A DNA stretch of 64,000 nucleotides from Sphaerospermopsis aphanizomenoides BCCUSP55 (GTDB taxonomy: Bacteria > Cyanobacteriota > Cyanobacteriia > Cyanobacteriales > Nostocaceae), in the NCBI RefSeq assembly GCF_001586785.1, contig NZ_LUFH02000010.1, positions 1 through 64,000 of the forward strand. The letters are read 5' to 3'. The first letter of the stretch is position 1. Each line of letters opens with the position of its first letter. Positions 45,001 through 53,464 of this stretch are shown piece by piece. The position numbers and the translations under genes are program-made. Below the pieces are notes generated by a model, which did not search any database, had not been told where the DNA came from, and was given only the letters and a program-made list of their open reading frames with translations.

Positions 45001-45195
45001 CCCTGTCCAAGCAATATGTTCTTTCTCATTCAGCTTGACAGGTTGCCAGTCAGATAAATCTGATTTTACTACATCAGTAATTCCCCAGTCAACTTGTTGA
45101 TAAAACCAAGAAGATTGGACATTAATTTGACAGCAAGAGCGTAACTTTTCTATTGTTGCTGATATAGATTTGGTATCTGATGGAGAAGAAGTCAT
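42055..45195 (-). CDS. Alpha-mannosidase, glycoside hydrolase family 38
   Basis: A 1046-residue GH38 enzyme, hydrolysing alpha-mannosidic linkages through a zinc-dependent double-displacement reaction. Catalytic-domain motifs are GHAHLDLAWLWP (zinc ligands His and Asp, about 241-252), WVPDTFGFCATLPQF with nucleophile Asp361, and GDHGGGPTRDML; the middle and C-terminal beta domains follow (HDILPGSSITQVYEDA, then the KTGDLASVFDK region). No signal peptide. Residues about 197-240 look like translated intergenic repeat inserted just before the catalytic motif, and the final GDR plus stop come from a ggtgacag repeat. The function may be cytosolic glycan turnover. Confidence 0.93.
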   Translation of the reverse strand: MTSSPSDTKSISATIEKLRSCCQINVQSSWFYQQVDWGITDVVKSDLSDWQPVKLNEKEHIAWTGGKQVLWLQQKLVVPQNLQGYPLAGLSLRLALVWWADAAEVYVNGQLVLIGDLFDSSPRVLLCQGVTPGDEFVVALRLVSPGHCDGALMRSLVIFESGDDNIDAGFVADELTVVQLFLQRFAPEGLAGLVAGIEEVMNREDAKDAKEERKEDWKSLLLNIREIYLRSSAFICVQKYKIYLLGHAHLDLAWLWPVAETWNAAQNTFESVLRLQQDFPELIFCHTTPALYAWVEENRPDLFAEIQTQVKSGRWEVLGGFWVEPDLNLISGESIVRQLLYGQRYFLAKFGKISPIVWVPDTFGFCATLPQFLVNAGIEFFVTQKLRWNDTTKFDYGLFWWRSLDGSQILSYMSALIGQGMDSIKMAEYVCEWKTQTNLQDALWLPGIGDHGGGPTRDMLEIGRRWQHSPVFPKLEFTTAENYLQQIKSQAENIPQNLPKWEDELYLEFHRGCYTTHADQKRWNRQSENLLYQAELFATIANITCGVNYPQGEIETAWKQVLFNQFHDILPGSSITQVYEDALPEWEQVEQVGTKILDESLTAIASNINLPQPPQPHNIPIIIFNSLNWERSQVVSVKLPENNQTWEIYDIDGNKLSSQQNEHSLLFLATVPSVGYNVYWLSPSSHSPTSPQFPEDWKLENEYLQVQVNPKTGDLASVFDKTQQREILNGAGNQLQAFTDSGQYWDAWNIDPNYTTKPLPPTELTSIQWLEHGEIQQTLRVVRQIGKSEFCQDYILQTGSPLLTIKNTVNWQENQVLVKTAFYLNLHAEFATYEIPCGAIRRPTNPQTPAEQAKWEVTALRWADLTADTETGKYGCSLLNDCKYGYDAKTNQLRLTLLRSPNWPDPKADRGKHEFTYALYPHIGSWEEANTVKRGYELNIPLKVLINPTINPENQQSATNPLSNTSFLELSANNLILMAFKPSEDNPQKFIIRFYESQGKTAELSLKSDYFALESAVDLLETPINQTVNKIAPWKIATFEVISGDR
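44480..44606 (-). repeat. In-frame repeat insert within the GH38 gene
   Basis: On the coding strand it reads aaccgcgaagacgcgaagga+cgcgaaggaagagaggaagg, giving MNREDAKDAKEERKED, and ends with three copies of atctgcgttc. These are intergenic repeats known by eye from 41947-41976, 60298-60330 and 61235-61272 (accacagagacgcagag forms). Here they are translated in frame and add about 43 residues to the mannosidase. Confidence 0.75.
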
Positions 45196-45504
45196 AAGCT
45201 ATAAAAATTAACAATTAATGTAAAAATTCGTTTGAGTAGAGAGATTGTCTAAATTAAACTTACTGGATCTGATTTTCAGCTATGATAATTTCACTGACTG
45301 ACGATAACTAACAGTTTTGGGAACTCCAGAAATTAAATTATCCAATTTCTGCATCTAGTGACGACTATTCAGATTATTCTCCCCCTGCTTCCCCTGCTTC
45401 CCCTGCCTCCCCTGCTTACTCAACGACTGGATATTTTTTTATTTGGAAGTCCCTTTGTGGGAGTCTCCAAAATTCCATCACCTTCACACTAACCAACTTC
45501 TATC
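45196..45504. mobile_element. Spacer containing MITE of the GGGAACTCC family, copy 2
   Basis: The element spans 45319-45453: left end GGGAACTCCAGAAATTAAAT, right end tttatttggaagtccc, with tccccctgcttcccctgctt runs between them. It is the second copy of the element at 17317-17431. The remaining bases (45196-45318, 45454-45504) show no gene and presumably carry the divergent promoters. Confidence 0.6.
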
Positions 45505-46950
45505 ATGTCTTCTGGTTCATCTGGTCGCTATCAAAGTAAAATATTTAACTTTTTCAATCAGCATTCTCGGCGGTTGAGTCAAAAGTTGGAAAACACAGTT
45601 CGACACTTGCAAGTTGCTACCAAATGGAGTGTCGAAGCTTTGCTTTACCCACTTTACCAAATCTTTCAACCAGATGAATTTGCGGGAAAAAGGTTGCAAG
45701 CTAAAGCTAAACCAACCCATCCACAGTTACAAGCAGAAACGCCCCCACCTGCTGATGCGCCTATTCAGAAGGTATTGGAGTTAGTTAAAAGTCTACCATC
45801 TGCGGCAAATTCCAATACACAAACTTTACAAAATGTCAAGTCTGGGAATTTTTTAGGCGATCGCTTGCAAAAGGTAACACAGAATTTAGGAAGTTGGTTA
45901 AAAAAATCTCAACCTAGTCCATCCCTACCGCCAGAAAATACCCTTCAACACCATATACCAACGGTGCAGGGAATAGCGGCTAAATTAGAAAATCGTCAAT
46001 TGGTACTTGTTGCCGATAACAACAGAGTTCTGGATGTTTTGACCATTAAACAACAAGCAAAATTAACAGATAAAATTAATAGTGAAATTGCTGAATATCG
46101 CCATTCTTTGAAGTTAATTGCAGTCAAAACAGAACAGGAATTATTACCAAAAATTGACCATATTCTAACTAAATTAACTGGTAAAGATACTGCTAATATT
46201 ACAGATTCATCTGAAAAAATAGAAAAATTAAATATACCATCTTATCCTGGTAAACTTTTGGCATGGCTGGATACAGCAGTAGCTAAATTAGAAGCTAAAG
46301 CTTTAGTACCTGTACAGCAGCGGAGTCAGGAAATTATTCAACTTGCTCAAACTCAATTAGATATATTTATTTACGGGAAAGAACAGGTAGAAACGAGAGG
46401 AGAAATAACAGTTAATGCTGATGATTTGGAAAAACAACCCTTAAATATTTCCGCATTAATTGAAGCTGCAATTAATTACTTCTTTGGTGGGAGGAAAATT
46501 TCTAAAATTCAAGGAAATACAACTTCTCAAAAACTGCCAGGTAAACCTATAGAAAATAAGATTATTCAAAATAATCAATTGCAGGAATCAGATTTAATAG
46601 CAGATTCTGGTGCAGATTCTTGGTTAACCTGGGGTGATTTATTTGGTGGAAATGAAGATACAAATGAAGTTGTAAGTGCTAATTCATTTACTGACACAAA
46701 ACATGAGGATATATTTAACAGTAAACAATCAACTAAAGATAATTCTCAATCCTCTGTTGAACAGGAGAGAGAAAACCAGAAATTTCAACCTCAATTCCCA
46801 CCAGATTGGATAGAAACCACCGCTACATTTTTAGGTTATGAAAAGCATCCTTTAGAGGAAATTTTGGCATGGTTGGATCATGTTTTGCTGTGGGTGGAAA
46901 TGATATTTATGAACATGATTTATTTCTTTAAAGGACTGTTACAGGGTTAG
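45505..46950 (+). CDS. Conserved cyanobacterial hypothetical protein
   Basis: A 481-residue protein that I cannot assign. The N-terminus is basic (SRRLSQKLENTVRHLQVATKW), the middle contains long helices (KTEQELLPKIDHILTKLTG), and residues 330-430 are low-complexity and acidic. The C-terminus has DWIETTATFLGYEKHPLEEI and a hydrophobic end, HVLLWVEMIFMNMIYFFKGL, that could insert in a membrane. A related amphipathic LAWLDTAVAKLEAK repeat occurs mid-protein (compare LAWLDHVLLWVE). Confidence 0.75.
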   Translation: MSSGSSGRYQSKIFNFFNQHSRRLSQKLENTVRHLQVATKWSVEALLYPLYQIFQPDEFAGKRLQAKAKPTHPQLQAETPPPADAPIQKVLELVKSLPSAANSNTQTLQNVKSGNFLGDRLQKVTQNLGSWLKKSQPSPSLPPENTLQHHIPTVQGIAAKLENRQLVLVADNNRVLDVLTIKQQAKLTDKINSEIAEYRHSLKLIAVKTEQELLPKIDHILTKLTGKDTANITDSSEKIEKLNIPSYPGKLLAWLDTAVAKLEAKALVPVQQRSQEIIQLAQTQLDIFIYGKEQVETRGEITVNADDLEKQPLNISALIEAAINYFFGGRKISKIQGNTTSQKLPGKPIENKIIQNNQLQESDLIADSGADSWLTWGDLFGGNEDTNEVVSANSFTDTKHEDIFNSKQSTKDNSQSSVEQERENQKFQPQFPPDWIETTATFLGYEKHPLEEILAWLDHVLLWVEMIFMNMIYFFKGLLQG

Positions 46951-46954
46951 TTTA

Positions 46955-47149
46955 GATCCCCCTAAATCCCTTCAAAAGGGGGACTTTGAGTAATTTATAT
47001 ACTCTTTCTAAGCTAGAGAGAATCTTTCAATTATCTCTCCCTAGAAGGGAGAGGCTTGAAAAAGCAGAATTTTTCCCCCTGCAAAGGGGAAGTTTTAAAC
47101 CTTGAATGAAACAATTGTCAATTATCAATTGTCAATTATCAATTAGAAT
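46955..47149. repeat. Repeat-filled spacer between convergent genes
   Basis: gatccccctaaatcccttca and aaaaggggg form an inverted pair (46957-46984). This is followed by ctctccctagaagggagagg (itself a palindrome), then gcaaaggggaagttttaaac with ccttgaatgaaacaattg, and a caattatcaattgtcaatta array. The first could act as a bidirectional terminator. Confidence 0.6.
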
Positions 47150-48214
47150 TCAGGCTACACAAATTCCATATTGGGGTAGCAAATCATGAATTACATAAAA
47201 TTGATGTGCTTGTAAAGCATCGTGAAATAATTTCCAATTGCTGACTAAAAAATTGGGATTGTAGGAGAAAATTTCATTATTTTTATCAACTAATCCTTCA
47301 GTTCCCAAAGCTTCGTATTTCCAAGAATCTTTACCTTTAGGAATATAGGAGACATTAGCTGTACCAAAACTAAATTTACCTTGGGAAATAGCATCCAACC
47401 ATTTTTGATGACGGACATGACCTTTAAGATCCTGAATATTTGTCAACATGAAAGCAATTAAACTTTTATCTGATTCTGGTAATCCTGGTACAATAGCATC
47501 TGGATCACCTTTTAAATAACGCTGCATAGCCTTACACATATTATCAGCAGCTTCTAAAAAATCTTCAGGATTATTGCGGCTAATTTTTTCACCTCTACCG
47601 TTAATATAACCCCAACGTAAAAACGGTTTATCAGGATGACTTAAAACTGCACCATGTCCTAAAGGTAAAGCTTCACTAACAAAATAATTCTTCAATCTAT
47701 CCATCAAATTACTATCAGGTTGATCATTTTCATCCAGTAATTTTTTCGCTTCATTGACTCGATGGTTAACACCTGCAAAACCTTGATGCGCCCAGGTATC
47801 AACATAAACGTGCATTGTAATACCCAGACGATGTAAACCATAAGCACTTTCACGGCGTTGAATACATTCCCGCACCATCTGTTGTGCGACATCACTATTA
47901 GGACGACAAATTAACTTCTCAATAAACTTCCCTTCCGGATCTTCACCTGCTTTTTTACCTCCATTTCCTGGTAAAAAATGAAAAGGAATCCAAACATGAT
48001 AGTTTGCTAAATCCTGAAAGTTGCGATAATCTAACATCTTATGCGCCGAACTGATGCGGGTAAACATCGCCCCATTATCAAATCGGATTAAACCGCCATT
48101 GATAGCATCATCTACATACTGGGCGCAGTAAGCGACGATACTAGCATCTTCATGTTCAAAACCCGCAAGTCGCGCGACAACGTAGGTAACACCGTGGTGA
48201 AAGTCTATTTGCAT
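47150..48214 (-). CDS. DUF6765 family protein
   Basis: A 354-residue protein starting MQIDFHHGVTYVVARLAGF, rich in His/Asp pairs placed as in helical metal-dependent hydrolases: FHHG (5-8), EHEDASIVAYCAQYVDDA (20-37), SSAHKMLD, and HVYVDTWAHQGFAG (about 134-147). The pattern suggests a phospholipase C/HD-like metal site, but no activity is established for the family that I know of. There is no signal peptide. Confidence 0.75.
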   Translation of the reverse strand: MQIDFHHGVTYVVARLAGFEHEDASIVAYCAQYVDDAINGGLIRFDNGAMFTRISSAHKMLDYRNFQDLANYHVWIPFHFLPGNGGKKAGEDPEGKFIEKLICRPNSDVAQQMVRECIQRRESAYGLHRLGITMHVYVDTWAHQGFAGVNHRVNEAKKLLDENDQPDSNLMDRLKNYFVSEALPLGHGAVLSHPDKPFLRWGYINGRGEKISRNNPEDFLEAADNMCKAMQRYLKGDPDAIVPGLPESDKSLIAFMLTNIQDLKGHVRHQKWLDAISQGKFSFGTANVSYIPKGKDSWKYEALGTEGLVDKNNEIFSYNPNFLVSNWKLFHDALQAHQFYVIHDLLPQYGICVA

Positions 48215-48362
48215 ATTAAATTCAGTTCAATGAAGAGATTTTTAAATTAAGAAATAGACTATAACAATTTGGGCGCTGTTGCGTAAATTTTTACCTGATA
48301 GCGATTCTTAAACTGCCACATCTGTTTGGTAAACTCTAGTCATCAAAGTTAAGTAATTGCTT

Positions 48363-48596
48363 ATGACAGAGGCAGAACTACTACAGGTAATCGAGAAAGC
48401 AGCAAGAGATGGTGTAACAAAACTTGACCTCAGATTCAATCAACTCAGCAGTCTGCCAGCGGAAATAGGACAACTCACCAATTTGAAAATACTTAGGTTG
48501 CGTGGGAATCCACTCCCTATTCCACCTGAAATATTGGACAGACCAAAGCCAGGTGATGTGAAGAAAATACTAAATTTCTATTTTTTGTTGCAATAA
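48363..48596 (+). CDS. Small leucine-rich-repeat protein, probably truncated
   Basis: 77 residues with two LRR units (VTKLDLRFNQLSSLPAEIG and LTNLKILRLRGNPLPIPPEIL) ending in PGDVKKILNFYFLLQ. In cyanobacteria this ending normally leads into ROC-COR GTPase or other large LRR proteins, so this looks like the N-terminal stub of such a gene, or a free-standing small LRR protein. The ATG at 48363 is preferred to a TTG two codons before. Downstream to 48799 I see no continuation. Confidence 0.7.
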   Translation: MTEAELLQVIEKAARDGVTKLDLRFNQLSSLPAEIGQLTNLKILRLRGNPLPIPPEILDRPKPGDVKKILNFYFLLQ

Positions 48597-48799
48597 AATC
48601 CAGATTAAAGTGAGCATCCATAAACCATATATGAAGGAATTACAAAAGCAATTCTAAAATAGATGAAGCTGTCTTTGTCTAGGTTTTATTAATCTGTATA
48701 CATCGTTACTTTTATCATAAATTCTCCTGTTTATTCTAATCACTTCGTCACTAACTATAAAAATAAAATAACCTTGGGATTTACCACAGGTGTTTATTA

Positions 48800-49624
48800 A
48801 TGAAATTCCAGTTTCCGGCTCAATTTGTGATGAGTGCGATCGCACTTTCTGGTGTGATGGTGTCTCCTGCAATGGCAGAGTATCCAGAACCCTACCAACA
48901 ACCACCTTATCAACAACCGCCCTATCAACAACCGCCCTATCAACAACCACCCTATCAACAACCACCCTACCAACAACCACCTTATCAACAACCACCCTAC
49001 CAACAACCACCCTACCAACAACCACCCTATCAACAACCATTATCTTCCACCAGCTTTTTCTGTGGTTGGGTAGGACGCTCACCAGCGACATTTGTTAAAT
49101 ATAACGGTCGGCCGATACAATCTCCGCTAATAATTTGGGAAACAGCAAGTAATGATCTGTCACCCGAAGAACGCTGTCGGATGGTTTCTTGGCGGATGAC
49201 AAAAGCAGTAGAAGAAAATGGTGGCAGATTGAGTAAATTGCTGCTGACAACTGGCAAGGTCAATGGTTACAACGTAATTTGTTTTGTGAATGATGTTCAA
49301 CGTTGCGACTCCGACAACGTGATCATGACATTACTCAGACGAGAAAATGCTCGCAACCCTGGTAAAGTCTTAGCCCAAATTATTAGATTTGGTCTTTACG
49401 GTGGAGGTTCAAATGTAACTGAAAGCGGTGGTTTTACGGGTGGTGTAGCTGGTGGGGAAGAAATTATTCCCACTGCTGTCAGCATTGAAGAAGCTATTAA
49501 TCAACTTATGAATGATTCTGGCGGAATGCCTACTGACCCTGTTCCTGGTGGCGATACTTACCCCAATCCTGGATATTATACACCTCCGGCTCCTGCTGGC
49601 AATTCGGGTGGTGGCCCTATCTAG
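48800..49624 (+). CDS. Exported COP23 domain protein with PYQQP repeats
   Basis: A 274-residue protein with a signal peptide (cleavage likely after SPAMA, residue 26), ten PYQQP pentapeptide repeats (about 31-80), then a COP23 domain (FFCGWVGRSPATFVKY, WETASNDLSPEERCRMVSWRM, VICFVNDVQRCDSDNVIMTL; paired cysteines). COP23 was described as a circadian-oscillating exported protein in a unicellular cyanobacterium; its function is unknown. A Gly/Pro-rich tail follows. It leads a group of three exported-protein genes (48800, 49745, 51507) on this strand. Confidence 0.85.
   Translation: MKFQFPAQFVMSAIALSGVMVSPAMAEYPEPYQQPPYQQPPYQQPPYQQPPYQQPPYQQPPYQQPPYQQPPYQQPPYQQPLSSTSFFCGWVGRSPATFVKYNGRPIQSPLIIWETASNDLSPEERCRMVSWRMTKAVEENGGRLSKLLLTTGKVNGYNVICFVNDVQRCDSDNVIMTLLRRENARNPGKVLAQIIRFGLYGGGSNVTESGGFTGGVAGGEEIIPTAVSIEEAINQLMNDSGGMPTDPVPGGDTYPNPGYYTPPAPAGNSGGGPI
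48891..49035 (+). repeat. 15-bp tandem repeat coding PYQQP
   Basis: About ten in-frame 15-bp copies of ccctaycaacaacca within the COP23 gene. The antisense strand is open through it (GWLLV/DRVVV peptides), which produces spurious minus-strand ORFs. Confidence 0.92.
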
Positions 49625-49744
49625 GTTTAGCAAATCTGTGTAGAGACTTAATCTTATAGGTCTCTATATGTTGGGTTACAAAAATTCTCTGCTTCTGCAA
49701 TGGCTACGCAAATTAACAAACTATTGCTGAGGTTTTATTGAGCA

Positions 49745-51460
49745 ATGAACCTACAATTTCTTAACTCTAACTTTCCTGATAGTGTAATTAGTGGATCTGC
49801 TTGTTTGGCGGCAATAGTATTTTTTCCATCGGCGGCTTTTGCTGCCAAATCTTCTCAGGAAATTGCCCAGTATGCTAAGACCATTACCGTGCAAGTAAAC
49901 AGACCTGCTGGATTTGGCCCCGGTTCAGCAGATGACGGTTCTGGGTTTATTATCAAGCGCGAGGGAAACACTTATATTGTCCTAACTTGCAATCATGTTG
50001 TTAATCCATTGGGCAGCCCCAAGCCAGCTAGAGTTCGTACTAGTGATGGCATCTCTTATCCCATTAATCCTGGAAGTGTAAAAAGTTTAGGAACTAACAC
50101 TAACGGGAGTAACGATTTAGCTTTATTTACTTTTACCAGCGACAAAAACTATCCAGTTGCAGAATTAAGAAGTCCTAATCAGGCACAACTAGGAAGTAAG
50201 GCTTTTATTTCTGGTTATCCTGTTAACAATGATTTAAACAGAATTGCTGAAAATCGTGTTTATGATTTCCAATCAGGAACAATTTGGAAATCCAGGGATG
50301 CGAGTTTAAGCGATGGTGGCTACTCGTTACAATACGTGGCTCAAACAATAGGCGGTATGAGCGGGGGGCCAGTGTTGGATGTGGACGCTAAAGTCATTGG
50401 GGTTCATGGTAAAGCTGACACAGAAACAGATGTTAAACAACTCCAATCAGGAAAAGAATTAAAAACGGATATTAAATTAGGAATTAGTGCCGCAATTCCC
50501 ATTGAAAGGGCGATTATTTTATCTCAGCAAATTGGCATTTCTGAGTTGAAGGTAGACAGTTCTGCCAGTACAGATAATCCCACGGCACGGATGAGAAGCC
50601 CTCAAGATTCTAATGATTTCTTAGCACGGGGACTGTCTCAGACAAATAACAATCGTACCGCAGCCATTAATGATTTCAGTCAAGCGATCGCTCTTGATCC
50701 CAAAAATAGTATGGCTTATTACAATCGTGGTAATACTCGGTACGATATGGGTGATAAGCAAGGGGCGCTGGCTGACTATAACGAAGCGATTCGCTTTAAT
50801 CCCTATCATGCCAATGCTTACTATAACAGAGGGGTAGTGCGATATTATCTAGGCGATAAGCAAGGTGCAATTGCAGACTTTACCGTTGCTCTACGTTTCT
50901 CTCCTGACGATATTTTTGCTTACTATAGCCGGGGGTCTGTTTTCCGCAGTATGAAAGACGGACGGGGCGCATTTGCCGATTTTGACCAAGTTGTTCGACT
51001 TGCACCTCATCTCCCAGAATCTTACTATAACCGGGCTTTGGCTCGTGCCTTTTTTAACGACCGCCAAGGAATTATTGCTGATTTCACGCAAGCTATCGCT
51101 CTCAACCCGCGATTTAGCAATGCCTACATTAATCGCTCTTTGATCATACGCCGCCTGGGACAAATACCCGCAGCGATTCAGGATCTAAACACGGTGCTGA
51201 GTTACGAACCAAATAATGCCATAGCCATTTACCAACGTGGTTTATTCCGACGTGATGCGGGCGATCGTCAAGGTGCATTTGCAGATTTACAAAGAGCTGC
51301 TGAATTATTCCAACAAGCCAGGGATACTGTTAATTACCAAAAAGCAATGTACGCCATTCAACGCCTGTTGTCATCTCCTCCTACTCTTCCTCCCAGTCAA
51401 CCAAACTACGGACAACCGGACGGTGAAATTACTCCAGATCGCATCAATGAACCTATCTAG
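49745..51460 (+). CDS. Exported trypsin-like serine protease with TPR repeats
   Basis: A 571-residue secreted protein: signal peptide to about AAFAA (residue 34), a trypsin-like domain (about 40-260) and six or seven TPRs (about 290-540), then a Pro-rich end. The catalytic triad is visible as His in VLTCNHVVNP, Asp in SNDLALFTF and Ser in GGMSGGPVLD. TPR units are of the type SMAYYNRGNTRYDMGDKQGALADYNEAI. The protease is S1-like and HtrA-related in motif layout but has no PDZ. The TPRs may present substrates. Confidence 0.88.
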   Translation: MNLQFLNSNFPDSVISGSACLAAIVFFPSAAFAAKSSQEIAQYAKTITVQVNRPAGFGPGSADDGSGFIIKREGNTYIVLTCNHVVNPLGSPKPARVRTSDGISYPINPGSVKSLGTNTNGSNDLALFTFTSDKNYPVAELRSPNQAQLGSKAFISGYPVNNDLNRIAENRVYDFQSGTIWKSRDASLSDGGYSLQYVAQTIGGMSGGPVLDVDAKVIGVHGKADTETDVKQLQSGKELKTDIKLGISAAIPIERAIILSQQIGISELKVDSSASTDNPTARMRSPQDSNDFLARGLSQTNNNRTAAINDFSQAIALDPKNSMAYYNRGNTRYDMGDKQGALADYNEAIRFNPYHANAYYNRGVVRYYLGDKQGAIADFTVALRFSPDDIFAYYSRGSVFRSMKDGRGAFADFDQVVRLAPHLPESYYNRALARAFFNDRQGIIADFTQAIALNPRFSNAYINRSLIIRRLGQIPAAIQDLNTVLSYEPNNAIAIYQRGLFRRDAGDRQGAFADLQRAAELFQQARDTVNYQKAMYAIQRLLSSPPTLPPSQPNYGQPDGEITPDRINEPI

Positions 51461-51506
51461 TAATTAAGCCAAAGTCAGAAGGTTGTTAATTTGGAATTTT
51501 CTAGTC

Positions 51507-52043
51507 ATGAAAACTAGTCGCTTTCAACAAATTTGTACCAAATTACTGCAATTTGGTACAACAATCTCTACATCTACTTTCATCGCATTGCTCAGTATGC
51601 CAGAGATTGTGCCAATAGCCATTGCTCAATCTTGGCCAGCATCAAATTTTCCTGCCTATCCGTCCCCTATAATATCTCCTCCCAATGGGATTTGGAAACT
51701 CCAGTGGCGCATGAATGGAAATGCTTTTGATGGGTTGCTGATATTAACAAGTAATTCTGGCACAATGACAGTTAATGTGCGCTATGCCAATGGTAAAAGT
51801 GATATCATCCAACAAAGAATTATTGTACAGCCTAGTGGCAATGGATTAATTTTATCTGCACAAAATCCGGTCTATGCTGGAACAAATATGCCAATTACAT
51901 CCTACATTCCCAACACTTTTTTAATTGAGCAAGCACATAATTTAGAAGGTTGGAATGCTAAAAGTTGTGATAGCACTGACCGATGTTCACAAGTAAAGAT
52001 ACGCTATGTTAATTCTTTATATCCAAATTCTGTTAATTATTAG
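51507..52043 (+). CDS. Small exported protein, unknown function
   Basis: 178 residues with a signal peptide (MKTSRFQQICTKLLQFG, hydrophobic core, likely cleavage near PIAIAQS, residue 39). The mature part begins with a Pro-rich stretch and then a beta-rich domain: GIWKLQWRMNGNAFDGLLIL, GTMTVNVRYANGKSDIIQQ, and two cysteines in SCDSTDRCSQVKI. Start at 51507 (MKTS) rather than an upstream TTG. It follows the protease gene by 46 bp. Confidence 0.72.
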   Translation: MKTSRFQQICTKLLQFGTTISTSTFIALLSMPEIVPIAIAQSWPASNFPAYPSPIISPPNGIWKLQWRMNGNAFDGLLILTSNSGTMTVNVRYANGKSDIIQQRIIVQPSGNGLILSAQNPVYAGTNMPITSYIPNTFLIEQAHNLEGWNAKSCDSTDRCSQVKIRYVNSLYPNSVNY

Positions 52044-52147
52044 CGGGCAAGATGCCCGCACCACAAATATTTTGCATTTATTTGGAAGTCCCGCCAGGAT
52101 AGAAGTTTTTGCTTAAACTTGATGACTTTCCAAACATCGCCCACATT
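52044..52147. repeat. Hairpin repeat and solo MITE end
   Basis: gcgggcaagatgcccgc (52046-52062) is a perfect 7-bp-stem hairpin right after the stop codon and could help terminate transcription. The same motif lies inside the element at 1297-1399. tttatttggaagtccc (52077-52092) matches the right end of the 17317 and 45319 elements, without a left end here. Confidence 0.6.
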
Positions 52148-52942
52148 TTATTTCACATGAGTCTCTTGCCTATGAGAGTCTTTATCTTTAAATAAATCAG
52201 CCGCTGCTAATAGCAATTCTCGCAAACTTTGCTTTAATTGTCGTTCTTTTTTCGCTATCGCTACACCTGCTTCACCCAGTTTATTGTCTAACTGCGAGTG
52301 TTTTTCTCCTACTTGTGTAGCCACAGTTTCCGCTTGGGGACGGGCTTGATTATACCAGGTTTTGGCATCGTCTAAATATTCTTGAATTTCTACAGAACGT
52401 CCGCCATAACGTGCAGCTAAATTGGCGCGGATAATGGCTAACTGTGCTTGTAGTTGGGCGTAGCGTTTCTTTAATAAAGCAAATTCTTCACTATCTTGGA
52501 TCGCATTAATGGCTGAGGCGATCGCACTCTTGATATTTGCGGATTTATCTTGATTTGTGTGTTCAATTGCTGCTAACATTCCCTCAACTTCTTGCTGTAG
52601 TTGTTCTTCTTCATTATCTAATTTCGCCTGAATTTGTTTCAATTCTGTTTGGGTTTGGATAATAGTTTCATGTCTTTTACTATTCACTGCTTCTAAAGCA
52701 CCTTCAATCGAAGCTGTTACTTCTTCTTTAATTTCGCTACCTTTGTCTTGGAGATTTTCAATTACTGTGGAAACAGCATCTTTTACTAAGGTGCGTAATT
52801 CACTAGAACCTTCTTTAAATTCACCAGCCACCTGAGAAACTGCGGATTTAACAATTTCTCGAATATTCTCCGTTCTTAATTGTCCCGTAGCTTTAGCTTC
52901 TTGTAAATCTGCTTGGATTTTTTCTTTGATGTTGTTAGTCAT
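52148..52942 (-). CDS. Long coiled-coil protein, unknown function
   Basis: A 264-residue, almost wholly helical protein with no signal peptide or membrane span. The first 100 residues show an 11/22-residue amphipathic periodicity (IKSAVSQVAGEFKEGS, VKDAVSTVIENLQDKGSEI, VTASIEGALEAVNSK) reminiscent of apolipoprotein/LEA-type membrane-surface helices; a coiled coil follows (QTELKQIQAKLDNEEEQLQQ). The end is LRELLLAAADLFKDKDSHRQ. A stress or membrane-shaping role is possible but is inference only. Confidence 0.75.
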   Translation of the reverse strand: MTNNIKEKIQADLQEAKATGQLRTENIREIVKSAVSQVAGEFKEGSSELRTLVKDAVSTVIENLQDKGSEIKEEVTASIEGALEAVNSKRHETIIQTQTELKQIQAKLDNEEEQLQQEVEGMLAAIEHTNQDKSANIKSAIASAINAIQDSEEFALLKKRYAQLQAQLAIIRANLAARYGGRSVEIQEYLDDAKTWYNQARPQAETVATQVGEKHSQLDNKLGEAGVAIAKKERQLKQSLRELLLAAADLFKDKDSHRQETHVK

Positions 52943-53127
52943 TTTTACACCTTAGAATTTAGCTAATTTGGATATAAACTGCACATAATCATCCATCTAC
53001 ATCATGATGTAGTCTTTTTTGTCTACACACCTCCTTTAGATAGAAAACAGAGAATCAAAAAGAGGATTTGTCCTCAGTTACTATTTGTGAGATGATCAAT
53101 ATTGTTGGTAATAATTAGAAATTAACT

Positions 53128-53352
53128 ATGTGGCGCGTAAATATCACTTGTGATGGGGAAGCATGGAAACGCTATAGTGCTGAATTTAAGACGATGGCGG
53201 CAAATTATCAAGGTGAATTGATATCTTCTAAAAAATTGCCCGATGGAACACGCATCATGGCATATAAAATTGAAGATGTCAGTGATGCCGAGGAGTTTCA
53301 AGAAAAATCTGCTTCATTTCCAGGCTTTGTATCTGATTTTGAAGCTTTATAA
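53128..53352 (+). CDS. Small conserved hypothetical protein
   Basis: A 74-residue protein, MWRVNITCDGEAWKRYSAEF at the start and FPGFVSDFEAL at the end. The alternation of strands and helices suggests a small ferredoxin-like fold. No known family recognised. Confidence 0.6.
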   Translation: MWRVNITCDGEAWKRYSAEFKTMAANYQGELISSKKLPDGTRIMAYKIEDVSDAEEFQEKSASFPGFVSDFEAL

Positions 53353-53464
53353 TGAAGGCAGGAGGCAGGGGGCAGGAGGTTATTTTTTTAACGGGGATTT
53401 ATACTCTGACTCAAAAACTTTTTGCCTTTAAAAGCAAGATTTTCAACGCGATTTTTCAACAATT

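Noticed and set aside
48654-49091. Minus-strand ORFs with DRVVVGRVVV- and GWLLVGWLL-type peptides
   Set aside because: They are the antisense of the PYQQP-coding 15-bp repeat in the COP23 gene and carry no independent coding signal.
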